Source: an uncultured Clostridia bacterium
GTDB lineage: Bacteria; Bacillota; Clostridia; Christensenellales; CAG-1252
Direction of reading: 5' to 3'
DNA: 39,317 bases
Assembly (NCBI GenBank): GCA_946648015.1
Contig: CAMPCZ010000004.1
Span: 1-39,317 of the forward strand
Below are positions 1 through 8,054 of the stretch, piece after piece (within the stretch, counting starts at the first letter, position 1; each line of letters starts with the position of its first letter). Below the pieces are notes generated by a model, which ran no database searches, was not told the DNA's origin, and saw nothing but the letters and a program-made list of their open reading frames with translations. The translations under genes and the position numbers were made by a program.

Positions 1-705
1 GCGGCCATCACACCCCGCACCAAGGCTTTGGTGTTGCCCTACCCCGACAACCCCACGGGCGCCATAATGACCCGAGAGGAACTGCAAGCGGTGGCAGACC
101 TTGTCAAGGCGCACGATTTGCTGGTCGTATCCGACGAGATATACGCCGAGCTTACCTACGGAGTGCAACACACGAGCGTGGCCACTCTACCCGATATGTG
201 GCAACGCACCATCGTACTCAACGGATTCAGCAAAGCGTTTGCTATGACCGGGTGGCGTTTAGGCTACGTTTGCGCTCCCAAGCCAATTCGCGACGTAATG
301 CTCAAAATACACCAATTTTCCCTGATGTGCGCGCCCACCGCAGCCCAATATGCGGGTCTGGAAGCAATGCAATCGGGCTTGGAAGACGACTTTGCCTCGG
401 TGGAAGTCATGCGCAAACAATACAACCTACGCCGCAAATATTTGGTGGCCAGCCTCAACGAGATGGGGCTAAGGTGCTTCGAGCCGCAAGGCGCGTTTTA
501 CGCCTTTCCCAACGTATCGGCTACGGGCATGGACGGCGAGGCGTTTGTCGAAACGTTGCTCAAAGAGGAAGCGTTAGCCGTTATACCCGGCCAAGCGTTT
601 GGCGAATGCGGCCGCGACAACGTGCGTATAAGCTACGCCTACTCTATGGAGCAGATCGCCGAAGCGTTGCGTCGTCTCAAACGCTTCGTTGCCAATCACC
701 ACTAA
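1..705 (+). CDS. Class I/II PLP-dependent aminotransferase, 5'-truncated by window edge
   Basis: The frame is open from base 1, so the TTG start in the ORF track is not real and the N-terminus lies outside the window. The visible part begins AAITPRTKALVLPYPDNPTG, the classic fold-type I segment ending in the NPTG motif. It continues with SDEIYAELTY (the PLP-contacting Asp and Tyr) and NGFSKAFAMTGWRLGY, whose Lys forms the Schiff base. The C-terminal NVRISYAYS supplies the substrate-carboxylate Arg. These are hallmarks of the aspartate/aromatic aminotransferase family, which transfers amino groups between amino acids and 2-oxoacids in the cytoplasm. About 235 of the usual 390 residues are present. 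Substrate cannot be assigned. The next gene starts 48 bases downstream on the same strand. Confidence 0.93.
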   Translation, partial: AAITPRTKALVLPYPDNPTGAIMTREELQAVADLVKAHDLLVVSDEIYAELTYGVQHTSVATLPDMWQRTIVLNGFSKAFAMTGWRLGYVCAPKPIRDVMLKIHQFSLMCAPTAAQYAGLEAMQSGLEDDFASVEVMRKQYNLRRKYLVASLNEMGLRCFEPQGAFYAFPNVSATGMDGEAFVETLLKEEALAVIPGQAFGECGRDNVRISYAYSMEQIAEALRRLKRFVANHH

Positions 706-712
706 TTCATTC

Positions 713-734
713 CGCAGCAACGTGCGTTTTTTTT
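713..734 (+). terminator. Weak candidate intrinsic terminator after aminotransferase
   Basis: A 4-bp CGCA/TGCG stem with a six-base loop is followed directly by eight T. The stem is short, so termination may be partial and readthrough into the next gene is possible. Confidence 0.3.
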
Positions 735-753
735 ACACAAACAAGGAGAAGAT

Positions 754-2307
754 ATGGATACGATTACCGTAGCGATGACGGGTGCAAGCGGCAATATGGG
801 ACAAGCCGTTGTGCGCGAAATGATGAAATTGACGGGAGTACGCCTTCGGGTGCTTTTGCTCGACCAAAAGCGAGAAAGACGCCTCAGCGCCAAATGGCGC
901 AAAACATACGGCGACCGCATAAGCGTGCTGTTTGGCAACATCAAAAACGCCGACGACTGCCTGTCTTTGGTGGCGAGCGCACAATACGTCGTGAGTATGG
1001 CCGCAGTCATTCCGCCCCTTGCGGACAAGCGCCCCGATCTGGCACGCGACGCCAACGTGGTGGGCGTCGCCAATATGGTGGCGGCGGTAGAGGCGCAAAC
1101 ACCCCAGCCCAAGTTCATACATATATCCACCGTGGCACTGTACGGCAACCGCGACTATCATCACCCTTGGGGACGCGTGGGCGACCCCTTGCTGCCCAGC
1201 GCCTACGACAGTTACGGCTTGGGCAAACTCATCGGGGAACGCACCGTGTTGGATAGCAACATCGCCACTTGGGCGGTGCTGCGCCAAACAGGTATGTTAT
1301 ACGAAAAATTGCTGATGGCCAACATTGCGGACGGCTTGATGTTTCACACCTGTTTCAACGTACCCATCGAGTGGGCGACCGACCACGATAGCGGCGTACT
1401 ACTCAAAAACATTTTGGAGCAGGATCTGCGCGGCGAAGCCGACGATTTTTGGCGAAACGTCTACAACATCGGCGGCGGCCAAGCCTATCGCACCACCGGA
1501 TTCGAGACCTTCGACATGGGGTTTGCAATGATAGGCGGCAGCGTCGAAAAATTCATGAAACCGAATTGGCACGCCACACGCAACTTTCATTGTATGTGGT
1601 TTGCCGACAGCGACGTTTTGGAGCAAAAATTCCACTACCGTTCCAAATCGGCGGCTCAGTTTTGGAAAGACGTGCGCGCCAAAAACAAATATTTTGCATT
1701 GGCCAAGTTGTTGCCGCCGGCGGCTATACGCGCCATCATATTCAAACCCCTACTCAAAGACAACAACGCCCCCTATCGCTGGGTAAAAGAGGGCAACGTG
1801 GGCCGCATCAACGCCTTTTTCGGCAGTAAACAACAATGGAAAGCAATCGGCGAGGATTGGACGAAATTTGCCGTATGGTGCAAAAACCAAATAGATGGAC
1901 AAGACTACAAAGCGGCGCTTGCGCCCGAGGCGGCCGCGCGATACAAGTTGTCGCACGGCTACGACGAAAGCAAGCCTATGGCCGCACTCGACCTTGACGA
2001 CTTGCGAAGCGCGGCCTCTTTTCGCGGAGGGCAATGTTTGGCGCCTCGGTTTGACGCGGGCAACTGGTATGACAAAGTGCTTTGGCAATGTGCCGACGGC
2101 CATACATTCGAGGCCTCGCCATATACCGTACTCAAAGCGGGCCATTGGTGCCCGCATTGCATACGCTGGGAGCATTGGAACTTTGACCGCTTGGCCAAAA
2201 ACAATCCTTTCTATGGCCAAATATGGTACGATACGCACTCGCCAAGCGAGAATGCAGTGTACTATTTTGATACCGACGGCATAGCCCGAGTCGAAGAGGA
2301 CGTTTGA
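754..2307 (+). CDS. Extended SDR (NAD-dependent epimerase/dehydratase) with C-terminal Cys/His metal-site-like domain
   Basis: Residues 1-300 are an extended short-chain dehydrogenase: TGASGNMG at 9-16 is the NAD(P)-binding glycine motif, HISTVALYG near 123-131 supplies the Ser/Thr strand, and Y154-x3-K158 is the catalytic pair. The protein (517 aa) is far longer than the usual 300-330. Residues about 300-420 are alpha-rich and unassigned. Residues 428-470 hold C428, C446, GH(449-450), and C466-P-H-C469, in a W-x-C-x-x-GH-x-F ... GHWCPHC layout resembling a zinc ribbon or treble clef. AAGGAG lies 6-7 bases before the ATG. The stop is one base before the EFR1 gene, so the two are probably co-translated. 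Substrate unknown; the SDR call is firm, the metal site is inferred. Confidence 0.85.
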   Translation: MDTITVAMTGASGNMGQAVVREMMKLTGVRLRVLLLDQKRERRLSAKWRKTYGDRISVLFGNIKNADDCLSLVASAQYVVSMAAVIPPLADKRPDLARDANVVGVANMVAAVEAQTPQPKFIHISTVALYGNRDYHHPWGRVGDPLLPSAYDSYGLGKLIGERTVLDSNIATWAVLRQTGMLYEKLLMANIADGLMFHTCFNVPIEWATDHDSGVLLKNILEQDLRGEADDFWRNVYNIGGGQAYRTTGFETFDMGFAMIGGSVEKFMKPNWHATRNFHCMWFADSDVLEQKFHYRSKSAAQFWKDVRAKNKYFALAKLLPPAAIRAIIFKPLLKDNNAPYRWVKEGNVGRINAFFGSKQQWKAIGEDWTKFAVWCKNQIDGQDYKAALAPEAAARYKLSHGYDESKPMAALDLDDLRSAASFRGGQCLAPRFDAGNWYDKVLWQCADGHTFEASPYTVLKAGHWCPHCIRWEHWNFDRLAKNNPFYGQIWYDTHSPSENAVYYFDTDGIARVEEDV

Positions 2308-2308
2308 G

Positions 2309-3166
2309 ATGAAAACCCTGGATGTCTACTATTTTTCGGCTACAGGCAACACCCTAAAGGCCGTGCAGGCCCTTTGCCACGCACTACAGGCCAAAGGAAT
2401 ACAAAGCCGTTTTTGGCCCATAGAAAAAACACAACCGCCCGCGGCACCCGACGGCGATATGATTTGCATTGCCTACCCTGTGCACGGATTCAATGCACCC
2501 GTCATTGCCGAACGATTTGCCAAGACCTTTCCACAAGGTAGCGGACAATATTTCTTCGTAGTCAAAACCGGGGGTGAACCCCTCAAGATCAACGGCGCCA
2601 GTAGCGTTCGTATCGTCAAACGAATGCAGGCCAAAGGCTATCGTTTCGGCGCCGAATTCCACTATATAATGCCCTATAACATCATTTTTCGCCACCCAGA
2701 CGATATGGTGGCGCTCATGCGCGAGCGTCTCTACCAAAAGGTAGCCGAGGACGCCGAAGTAGTGGCCAATGAACAGAACATTCCGCTGCCTGCCTGCGCC
2801 AAAGCACGCTTGGTAGCGGGACTTGTGCGCATAGAGCACCCCGCTATGCCCGTTATAGGCAAAACCTTTCGCGTTGTCAAAAAGAAATGCATAGACTGCG
2901 GACTGTGCATACGCAACTGCCCCACCCAAAACATACGCAAACAAGGGGACAAATTCAAATTCGGCAACCATTGTCTGGGGTGTATGCGTTGTTCCTTCCT
3001 CTGCCCCAAAGGCGCCATCAATATTGGCATTTTGCAGGCGTGGAAAGTCAACGGTAAGTACGACTTCGAGGGCGCAAAAGCAAGCGATACACCGCATATC
3101 ATACGCTATTGCCACAACAGTTACCTGCGCTATTTCGGCATAGACAAAGAGAACAAAAAAGACTGA
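2309..3166 (+). CDS. EFR1-type flavodoxin-ferredoxin fusion protein
   Basis: The N-terminus YYFSATGNTLK matches the FMN phosphate-binding loop (S/T-x-T-G-N-T) of flavodoxins. The flavodoxin-like part covers roughly residues 1-160. Near residues 195-240 two complete [4Fe-4S] motifs follow, CIDCGLCIRNCP and CLGCMRCSFLCP. This domain order defines the EFR1 family common in anaerobic Clostridia, thought to shuttle low-potential electrons between FMN and two clusters in the cytoplasm. The ATG follows the SDR stop by one base, and GAGGACG just upstream can act as ribosome binding site, so translation is probably coupled. The SDR neighbour is the obvious candidate partner, but this is inference from proximity. 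Confidence 0.9.
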   Translation: MKTLDVYYFSATGNTLKAVQALCHALQAKGIQSRFWPIEKTQPPAAPDGDMICIAYPVHGFNAPVIAERFAKTFPQGSGQYFFVVKTGGEPLKINGASSVRIVKRMQAKGYRFGAEFHYIMPYNIIFRHPDDMVALMRERLYQKVAEDAEVVANEQNIPLPACAKARLVAGLVRIEHPAMPVIGKTFRVVKKKCIDCGLCIRNCPTQNIRKQGDKFKFGNHCLGCMRCSFLCPKGAINIGILQAWKVNGKYDFEGAKASDTPHIIRYCHNSYLRYFGIDKENKKD

Positions 3167-3198
3167 TCACACGGCGTTTTGCCAACGATTCATAAACA

Positions 3199-3237
3199 AA
3201 ACAAAAGGCCATTCCGCATGGGAACGGCCTTTTGTTT
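3199..3237. terminator. Bidirectional intrinsic terminator between convergent genes
   Basis: AAACAAAAGGCC/GGCCTTTTGTTT plus TTCC/GGAA form a long stem with one A-C mismatch and loop GCATG. A-rich and T-rich flanks serve both strands, between the EFR1 gene (+) and the MFS gene (-). Confidence 0.85.
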
Positions 3238-3251
3238 GATCAAACCGCCTA

Positions 3252-5189
3252 TTATGCGCTGTGTTTGGCAGCGCGCGCCTCTTTGCGCGCGGATTGTTGC
3301 GACAAGAAGTCGGGTGCCTCGCCGTGCTTGACGAACAGCATCATGATAGCGCCCAACGCCACGCAGGCTGCGCTGAAGATAAACAAAGCCTTGCTGCCGC
3401 CGATGTAGTCCATGACCAAGCCGCCCAAGATGGGGCCGATGGTTTGCGCCGACATCGTGGCAATGTAGTAGATGCCCGTAAAGCGGCCGATATCCTCGGG
3501 AGAAGACACCTCCAGCACCATTGGCAAGGTGTTGACGTTGGCAAAGATGAGGCCAAAGCCGGACACCATATAGCACGCCATAAAGATGATGGTAGCGGTA
3601 TCGCTGGCCTTGTTGACGCAAATAGCCACCAACAAATAGCTGATAATGGCAAGGCTAAAGCCGAAAATAATAGACCATCTGCGGCCAATCTTGCGTCCCA
3701 TAATGCCTACGGGTATAAAGCCTATGGCCGCAACCACAAGGCTGGCGCCACTGACGATAGAGGCAAGACCCGTGCTGACGCCCAAAATCTTGACGCAATA
3801 GATGGGCATATTGTTGGCAATGGCATAGTAACCGATAAACCACATAAAGATGGAGCCCAAAATGAGAAGGAAGCTGGTTATCTTCTTTTTGCCATAAGCC
3901 TTGAACATATTGCCCTTGGCCTTTTTCTTCGTCTTGCCTTCCTCCTCTTTTTCCTCATATACCGGCAAACCGTACTCGCGGCAAATGGCATTGCATTGTT
4001 CCACCATCTTGCGCTCGCGCACCAAAAGGATGAATAACGTCAGCACCAGCGCCAACGAGGCCGCCATCGTGCCGAATATGATCCAATACTGCGTGGACAA
4101 AGGTATCTTGTCCGCAAACATAAAGGTGATGGTGTAGATGAGGAAGCCGATGCCGCCGCCCACGCCGCCGATGAGGTTGATCATGGCGTTGCCGGGGCTA
4201 CGCAACGGGCTGGGCGTTACGTCGGGCATCAAGCTGACGGCGGGCGTCCTGATGACGGTTTGCGCCAAAATAATGAGCACCAACGCCACCAAGAAGAAGC
4301 CGAAGAAGCCCCAATTTACCTCTTTGTTGACGGCCGCGGAAACAAAGTCGTTGGCGGTATCGTCCACGTATTGGGCATAGGCGGTGGCGGTAGCGTTGAG
4401 GGTATTGTATTGCTCCTCGCTAAGCGCCACGCTATCCTCCTTGGACGCCAAGGTAAAGGTGCCGTCGGCATAGGTTACGTTGCGAATAGAATAGGTCGCG
4501 CTACCGATGACGCCCATCAACTTGCCGTTGGAAACTTGGGGGTTGTACAGGCTGACGTAAAAATCGCGCGTGTTGTCGGGGTGCTCGCTCTTGAGCTTTT
4601 CAAAATCCGTTTTGCCTAAATGGCTATAATTCCCGTTTTCGGCTTCGTCATACCAAGAGGCCAACAACTCGTTGCGCGTAATAGGCGTGCCGGTTTCGGG
4701 ATTGGTGATGGCTATATTGCCGTCCTCTATCTCAAAGAAGCCTTGGTACTGGGTGCGAATGGCATTGCTGTTTGTCAACTGCTTGGACACCGAGATGGGC
4801 ACCAAAATCATGGCTACGATGGTAATGACCGTACCGATGACGATGAACGGTGTGCGGCGGCCGAAGCGGCGACCGAGTTTGGTGCGCCCCGATCGATCGC
4901 TGATGCCGCCGAAGATGGGCAGCAGCACCATACACATGGCCGAAGCAATGCCCACTATGACGTTGCGAATGGTATTGCTAAATCCAAACGCCTGCTCCAG
5001 CAAAAGGGGCACGACAAAGTTGTACACCGTCCAGAAAATCATTACGACGGCAAATCCCAAACCGACTTTGAGCGTTTGGGGATAATTGAGTTTGAGATCT
5101 TTGCAATCCTTGACTTGCGGCGTTTCGGCGACCTCGGGTGCGTCTACGCGGTCGGCAGCGGATTCATTCAAATTCTTTTCCTCGTCCAT
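3252..5189 (-). CDS. MFS/GPH-type sugar-cation symporter-like transporter with large extracytoplasmic insert
   Basis: An inner-membrane secondary transporter of 645 aa. Residues 1-38 are a polar cytoplasmic tail. TM1-3 follow, with the loop GGISDRSGRTKLGRRFGRRTP at 94-113, the D-(x)n-R-x-G-R-R motif typical of GPH and related MFS sugar symporters. Residues about 136-292 are a hydrophilic insert between TM3 and TM4, absent from ordinary 450-500 aa members. A second MFS-like loop GIMGRKIGRRW occurs at 495-505 in the C-terminal half. A Lys/Glu-rich cytoplasmic loop (about 405-436) separates the halves. AGGAGG lies 5 bases before the ATG and a TTGACA-N17-TAAAAT promoter precedes it; it appears monocistronic. 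The cargo, probably a sugar or glycoside, is inferred from family only. Confidence 0.82.
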   Translation of the reverse strand: MDEEKNLNESAADRVDAPEVAETPQVKDCKDLKLNYPQTLKVGLGFAVVMIFWTVYNFVVPLLLEQAFGFSNTIRNVIVGIASAMCMVLLPIFGGISDRSGRTKLGRRFGRRTPFIVIGTVITIVAMILVPISVSKQLTNSNAIRTQYQGFFEIEDGNIAITNPETGTPITRNELLASWYDEAENGNYSHLGKTDFEKLKSEHPDNTRDFYVSLYNPQVSNGKLMGVIGSATYSIRNVTYADGTFTLASKEDSVALSEEQYNTLNATATAYAQYVDDTANDFVSAAVNKEVNWGFFGFFLVALVLIILAQTVIRTPAVSLMPDVTPSPLRSPGNAMINLIGGVGGGIGFLIYTITFMFADKIPLSTQYWIIFGTMAASLALVLTLFILLVRERKMVEQCNAICREYGLPVYEEKEEEGKTKKKAKGNMFKAYGKKKITSFLLILGSIFMWFIGYYAIANNMPIYCVKILGVSTGLASIVSGASLVVAAIGFIPVGIMGRKIGRRWSIIFGFSLAIISYLLVAICVNKASDTATIIFMACYMVSGFGLIFANVNTLPMVLEVSSPEDIGRFTGIYYIATMSAQTIGPILGGLVMDYIGGSKALFIFSAACVALGAIMMLFVKHGEAPDFLSQQSARKEARAAKHSA

Positions 5190-5217
5190 AGCATCCTCCT
5201 ATTTACACTATAAATCT

Positions 5218-5246
5218 ATTTTACAGTACGAATAGTTGCTTGTCAA
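5218..5246 (-). promoter_or_regulatory. Sigma-A-type promoter of the MFS gene
   Basis: On the minus strand TTGACA is followed after 17 bases by TAAAAT. The predicted start gives a leader of about 20-25 bases that contains the AGGAGG ribosome binding site. Confidence 0.75.
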
Positions 5247-5251
5247 TATGC

Positions 5252-5270
5252 AAAAAAGGGGCGGCGCCCC
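5252..5270 (-). terminator. Intrinsic terminator of the Ssu/Tau-like ABC operon
   Basis: GGGGC/GCCCC stem with a three-base loop is followed on the minus strand by TTTTTT, 27 bases after the ATPase stop codon. Confidence 0.8.
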
Positions 5271-5296
5271 TCTTTTGGTTTATATTTTTGTAAATT

Positions 5297-5959
5297 TCAG
5301 CGAAGAATAGGCACTGGCGACGTCAATGCCGCGCGCACCGCGGCGCGAGCGACCTCTTTGTCCGCCACCGTTCCGTCATATACCACGGACGCAGGGCTAC
5401 CACGCAATACCAACACCCGCCCCGCCAACGCCACGGCCTCGTCTACGTCGTGCGTTACCATCACGGTAGTCGTGTTTGCCTCGCGCCATAATGCGGCGAA
5501 TACCTCGTGCAATTTGGCCTGCAACGATAGGTCCAACCCGCGAAACGGCTCGTCCATCAAAAGCAAATCGCACTCGGCGGCAAACGCGCGTGCCATAGAC
5601 ACGCGTTGCGCCATACCGCCTGACAATTGGTGGGGCAACAATTTGAGACTATCGCCAAGCCCCACCGCTTCGAGCCAGCGCTTGGCACCGGCCTCGTCGA
5701 TAGAAGGCACGGCCAACAAATTGTGCAATACGTCAAGCGTAGGCAGAAGGCGCGGCTCCTGAAACATATAGCCCACATTACGCTTGTCGATCCGGCCATA
5801 GTCGGGCGGCACGATACCCGCTAAAAGATGTAGCAGGGTCGTCTTGCCCACGCCGCTGTCGCCCAGCACGGCAGTGATGGCACCCTCCTCCAACGTCAAA
5901 TGCAAGTGGTCGAATATGACTTTGTCGCCATAGGCAAACCCTAGATCAGACAATCGCAT
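5297..5959 (-). CDS. ABC transporter ATPase, nitrate/sulfonate/taurine (SsuB/TauB) type
   Basis: The nucleotide-binding subunit of an importer; hydrolyses ATP on the cytoplasmic face. Walker A GDSGVGKTT, Q-loop YMFQEPRLLP, signature LSGGMAQRVSMARA, Walker B LLLMDEPFRGLD and the H-loop VTHDVDEA are all intact in about 220 aa, the usual SsuB/TauB length. The ORF track starts at 5965, but AGGAGG ends one base before that ATG and seven bases before the ATG at 5959, so 5959 is the better start. It overlaps the permease stop by 14 bases, indicating coupling. It is the last gene of the operon and a terminator follows. The substrate is not determined by the sequence. Confidence 0.9.
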   Translation of the reverse strand: MRLSDLGFAYGDKVIFDHLHLTLEEGAITAVLGDSGVGKTTLLHLLAGIVPPDYGRIDKRNVGYMFQEPRLLPTLDVLHNLLAVPSIDEAGAKRWLEAVGLGDSLKLLPHQLSGGMAQRVSMARAFAAECDLLLMDEPFRGLDLSLQAKLHEVFAALWREANTTTVMVTHDVDEAVALAGRVLVLRGSPASVVYDGTVADKEVARAAVRAALTSPVPILR

Positions 5960-6776
5960 TGCCATACCTCCTCAAGCACAAGCGCTCAATCAATTTGAGC
6001 AAGCACTCCGCCAATACCGACAGCAATACGGCCACCAACAGCCAAGCGAACAGCATGGCAGTCCCGTCCAGCAAATCGGCGGCGGCATTGGTCATATGCA
6101 CGCCGATAGAGCCCACGGTATGCGCCAAGATCTCGGCGCTGACCGTCGCTTTGATATTGAGAGCGAATGCGGTACTGCACGCCGAAAACATCATGGGGAC
6201 GGCGTGTGGCACGTAGATATACCGTATTTGCTTCGACAGGGGCATGCGATACACCTTGGCCATTTGCAGCAAATCGCGGGGCGCGGTGGCAATGCTATCG
6301 GCGACGGTGGTATATATCACCGGAAATACCATCAGAAAGCCTATGCAAACGGGGGTATATTTGGCTCGCAGCCACACCATAATGACGAGGGTAAGGCCCA
6401 TCGTGGGCGCGGCGCGAAAGAATGCGACCAGCGGCTTGCAAAAAGCGCGAAACTTGGAAAACACGCCACCCGCAACGCCCATCGCGGCACCTGCGAAAAA
6501 GGCTATGGCGAACCCGCAAATAGCGCGCAACAACGTGGCGAACGTATCTCGATAAAAGGATGGGGTACCCCACAACCTGCCGAATGCGACGCAAACGGCC
6601 GAAAAGCGCGGAAGCATATACTCTTTTTTGAGCCCGACTGCCACCAATTCCCACGCGCCCAAAAACAAAGCGATCGCCGCGAGGGCCAACAACGTGCCCC
6701 CGTGGCGTCGCCAAATATAGCCTGCAATACGTGCGGCCTTATTGCGCTTGGTAGAAGACGCCGTCATAATTGCCAT
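5946..6776 (-). CDS. ABC transporter permease, SsuC/TauC/ThiX-like
   Basis: An integral membrane subunit of 276 aa with about six hydrophobic segments, beginning with LLALAAIALFLGAWELVAVG. The stretch TAPRDLLQMAKVYRMPLSKQIRYIYVP fits the EAA-like cytoplasmic loop of BPD-type permeases, which docks on the ATPase. The start overlaps the binding-protein gene by 38 bases; an alternative ATG lies nine bases inside (6767), and neither has a clear SD, suggesting coupled reinitiation. Order binding protein-permease-ATPase matches nitrate/sulfonate/thiamine-precursor importers. Confidence 0.85.
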   Translation of the reverse strand: MAIMTASSTKRNKAARIAGYIWRRHGGTLLALAAIALFLGAWELVAVGLKKEYMLPRFSAVCVAFGRLWGTPSFYRDTFATLLRAICGFAIAFFAGAAMGVAGGVFSKFRAFCKPLVAFFRAAPTMGLTLVIMVWLRAKYTPVCIGFLMVFPVIYTTVADSIATAPRDLLQMAKVYRMPLSKQIRYIYVPHAVPMMFSACSTAFALNIKATVSAEILAHTVGSIGVHMTNAAADLLDGTAMLFAWLLVAVLLSVLAECLLKLIERLCLRRYGNAIV

Positions 6777-7818
6777 CGGCCAAGCGAGGAACCAACACGC
6801 CTACAAGACGCTTGACGTCCTCTTTTGCCGCGGAGGCCGAACGGTAGCTTTGCGCCGTGCGCAAATAGCATTGTTTGACGATGGCACCCTTCAAGCTATT
6901 GTCCTCGCGCGACTGCATATAGTTGCCCAATTCCTCGGCATTGGCCGCAGAAGCGTTGAAGTAGTCGATAGAGGCTGCAAGCGTACTCTCGAAAGCGGCG
7001 ATAAACGCTTGGTCGGCGGCAACGCTCTTTTTGACGAATATACCCGCTTGGGGGTAGGCAAGCCCGGTCAATGATTGCCACACGGCGCTTAGGCTACCCA
7101 AAATGCGATAGTTTGTCACGCCGTTTTTGGCGAGCAACGCTTTGGTGGCCGTGGCGGCAGGTTCGCCCAACAGAGCGCAGTCTACCGAGCCGGCAATGAG
7201 GTCTGCCTGAATGGTGGCCGCGTCCACGCCGTCGGCTACGGTGCAATCGACGTTTTGCAATCCCAACAGATATTTGAGACTATTGTCGGGCACTTGATTG
7301 TTGCCGATAGAACTGATGCTTTTTGCCGCGAATTGCGCCAAGAATGCGGCGGCATCGGCGGTTGTTGCATTGTCGGCCAGCGCCTCATAACCGTCGTTGG
7401 TAGTTACAATATATAGATTACCCCAACTGGTTACGCCCAACATATAGTAGTTGTCGGTGTTGATGCTCTGCATCACGCCTGCATTGGTGGGGGCAATGAT
7501 AAAGTCGGCGTCGCCGTTGATCATGCTGGCCGCCACGTTGGCCGCGCCTATGATCCTATAGTCCATGGCATGTCCCGCTACGGCGGCATTGTCCTTCATC
7601 ATTTTGGCTAAAGCCAAACTAGGCGCGCCATCGGGCGCAAACACGGTATAGGTCTCCTTGGCCCCCACGGGGTCTTGGTCGGCAGATTGCGAACTATCCT
7701 TATCGACAGGATCTTGGGTTTGTTGCGGACGAGTTGCGGCATTGTTGCAGGCGAATGCGCCCATGCACACCGCCAAGCATACGAATAATGCTACCAAAAC
7801 AACGATTACTTTTTTCAT
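6739..7818 (-). CDS. ABC transporter substrate-binding lipoprotein, NMT1/THI5 or SsuA/TauA-like
   Basis: The first gene of the importer operon. A signal peptide (MKK then a hydrophobic stretch) ends in a lipobox GAFAC, so Cys24 is probably lipidated and the protein tethered outside the membrane. A Ser/Asp/Gln-rich linker follows to about residue 50. The mature domain starts TYTVFAPDGAPSLALAKMM and includes NGDADFIIAPTNAGV, typical of the periplasmic-binding fold of the NMT1/THI5/SsuA group that binds nitrate, alkyl sulfonates, taurine or pyrimidine precursors of thiamine. Length 359 aa is normal. AAGGAG lies seven bases before the ATG. No TPP-riboswitch-like sequence is visible upstream, which gives no support for a thiamine role. 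Confidence 0.83.
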   Translation of the reverse strand: MKKVIVVLVALFVCLAVCMGAFACNNAATRPQQTQDPVDKDSSQSADQDPVGAKETYTVFAPDGAPSLALAKMMKDNAAVAGHAMDYRIIGAANVAASMINGDADFIIAPTNAGVMQSINTDNYYMLGVTSWGNLYIVTTNDGYEALADNATTADAAAFLAQFAAKSISSIGNNQVPDNSLKYLLGLQNVDCTVADGVDAATIQADLIAGSVDCALLGEPAATATKALLAKNGVTNYRILGSLSAVWQSLTGLAYPQAGIFVKKSVAADQAFIAAFESTLAASIDYFNASAANAEELGNYMQSREDNSLKGAIVKQCYLRTAQSYRSASAAKEDVKRLVGVLVPRLADGNYDGVFYQAQ

Positions 7819-7845
7819 ATTGAACTCCTTTGCGAATGCGATACT

Positions 7846-7851
7846 AGTATA
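7846..7851 (-). promoter_or_regulatory. Possible extended -10 promoter of the ABC importer operon
   Basis: On the minus strand TGATATACT gives a TGn-extended -10 element. No good -35 lies 17 bases upstream. The predicted start lies about 20 bases before the ATG. Confidence 0.4.
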
Positions 7852-7871
7852 TCACTTTTAGCGCGCACGAT

Positions 7872-7889
7872 ATGTTGCACAGGCAACAT
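7872..7889. promoter_or_regulatory. Perfect 7-4-7 palindrome near the importer promoter, candidate operator
   Basis: ATGTTGC-ACAG-GCAACAT is a perfect inverted repeat. It overlaps the place where the -35 region would be for the extended -10 at 7846-7851, so it could bind a repressor. It is followed four bases later by a second hairpin. Confidence 0.4.
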
Positions 7890-7893
7890 TTTA

Positions 7894-7915
7894 GCAAAAT
7901 ACTTTTGTATTTTGC
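7894..7915. other. Perfect 9-bp hairpin in divergent intergenic region
   Basis: GCAAAATAC-TTTT-GTATTTTGC forms a perfect 9-bp stem with a T4 loop. It lacks a T-tract long enough for a terminator and no gene ends here on either strand, so a protein-binding or RNA-structure role is possible. Confidence 0.35.
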
Positions 7916-8008
7916 GCGTTTCGGCGACATTGACGCCAAGTATAGGCGCGACAAACGCACATTCGAAAGAAATACGTCATCTTTTTTGCAGATAAAACGA
8001 ACAATCGT

Positions 8009-8038
8009 TTGACAATAGGCGATCCAAAAAGGTATGCT
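8009..8038 (+). promoter_or_regulatory. Candidate promoter of the TIM-barrel isomerase gene
   Basis: TTGACA, 18-base spacer, TATGCT, then the ATG 17 bases after the -10. The GAGG ribosome binding site would sit near the 5' end of the mRNA. Confidence 0.45.
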
Positions 8039-8054
8039 TGAATTGAGGTAAATT

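Noticed and set aside
7819-8054. TPP riboswitch before the NMT1/THI5-like importer
   Set aside because: No CUGAGA-type conserved core is seen in this region on the minus strand.
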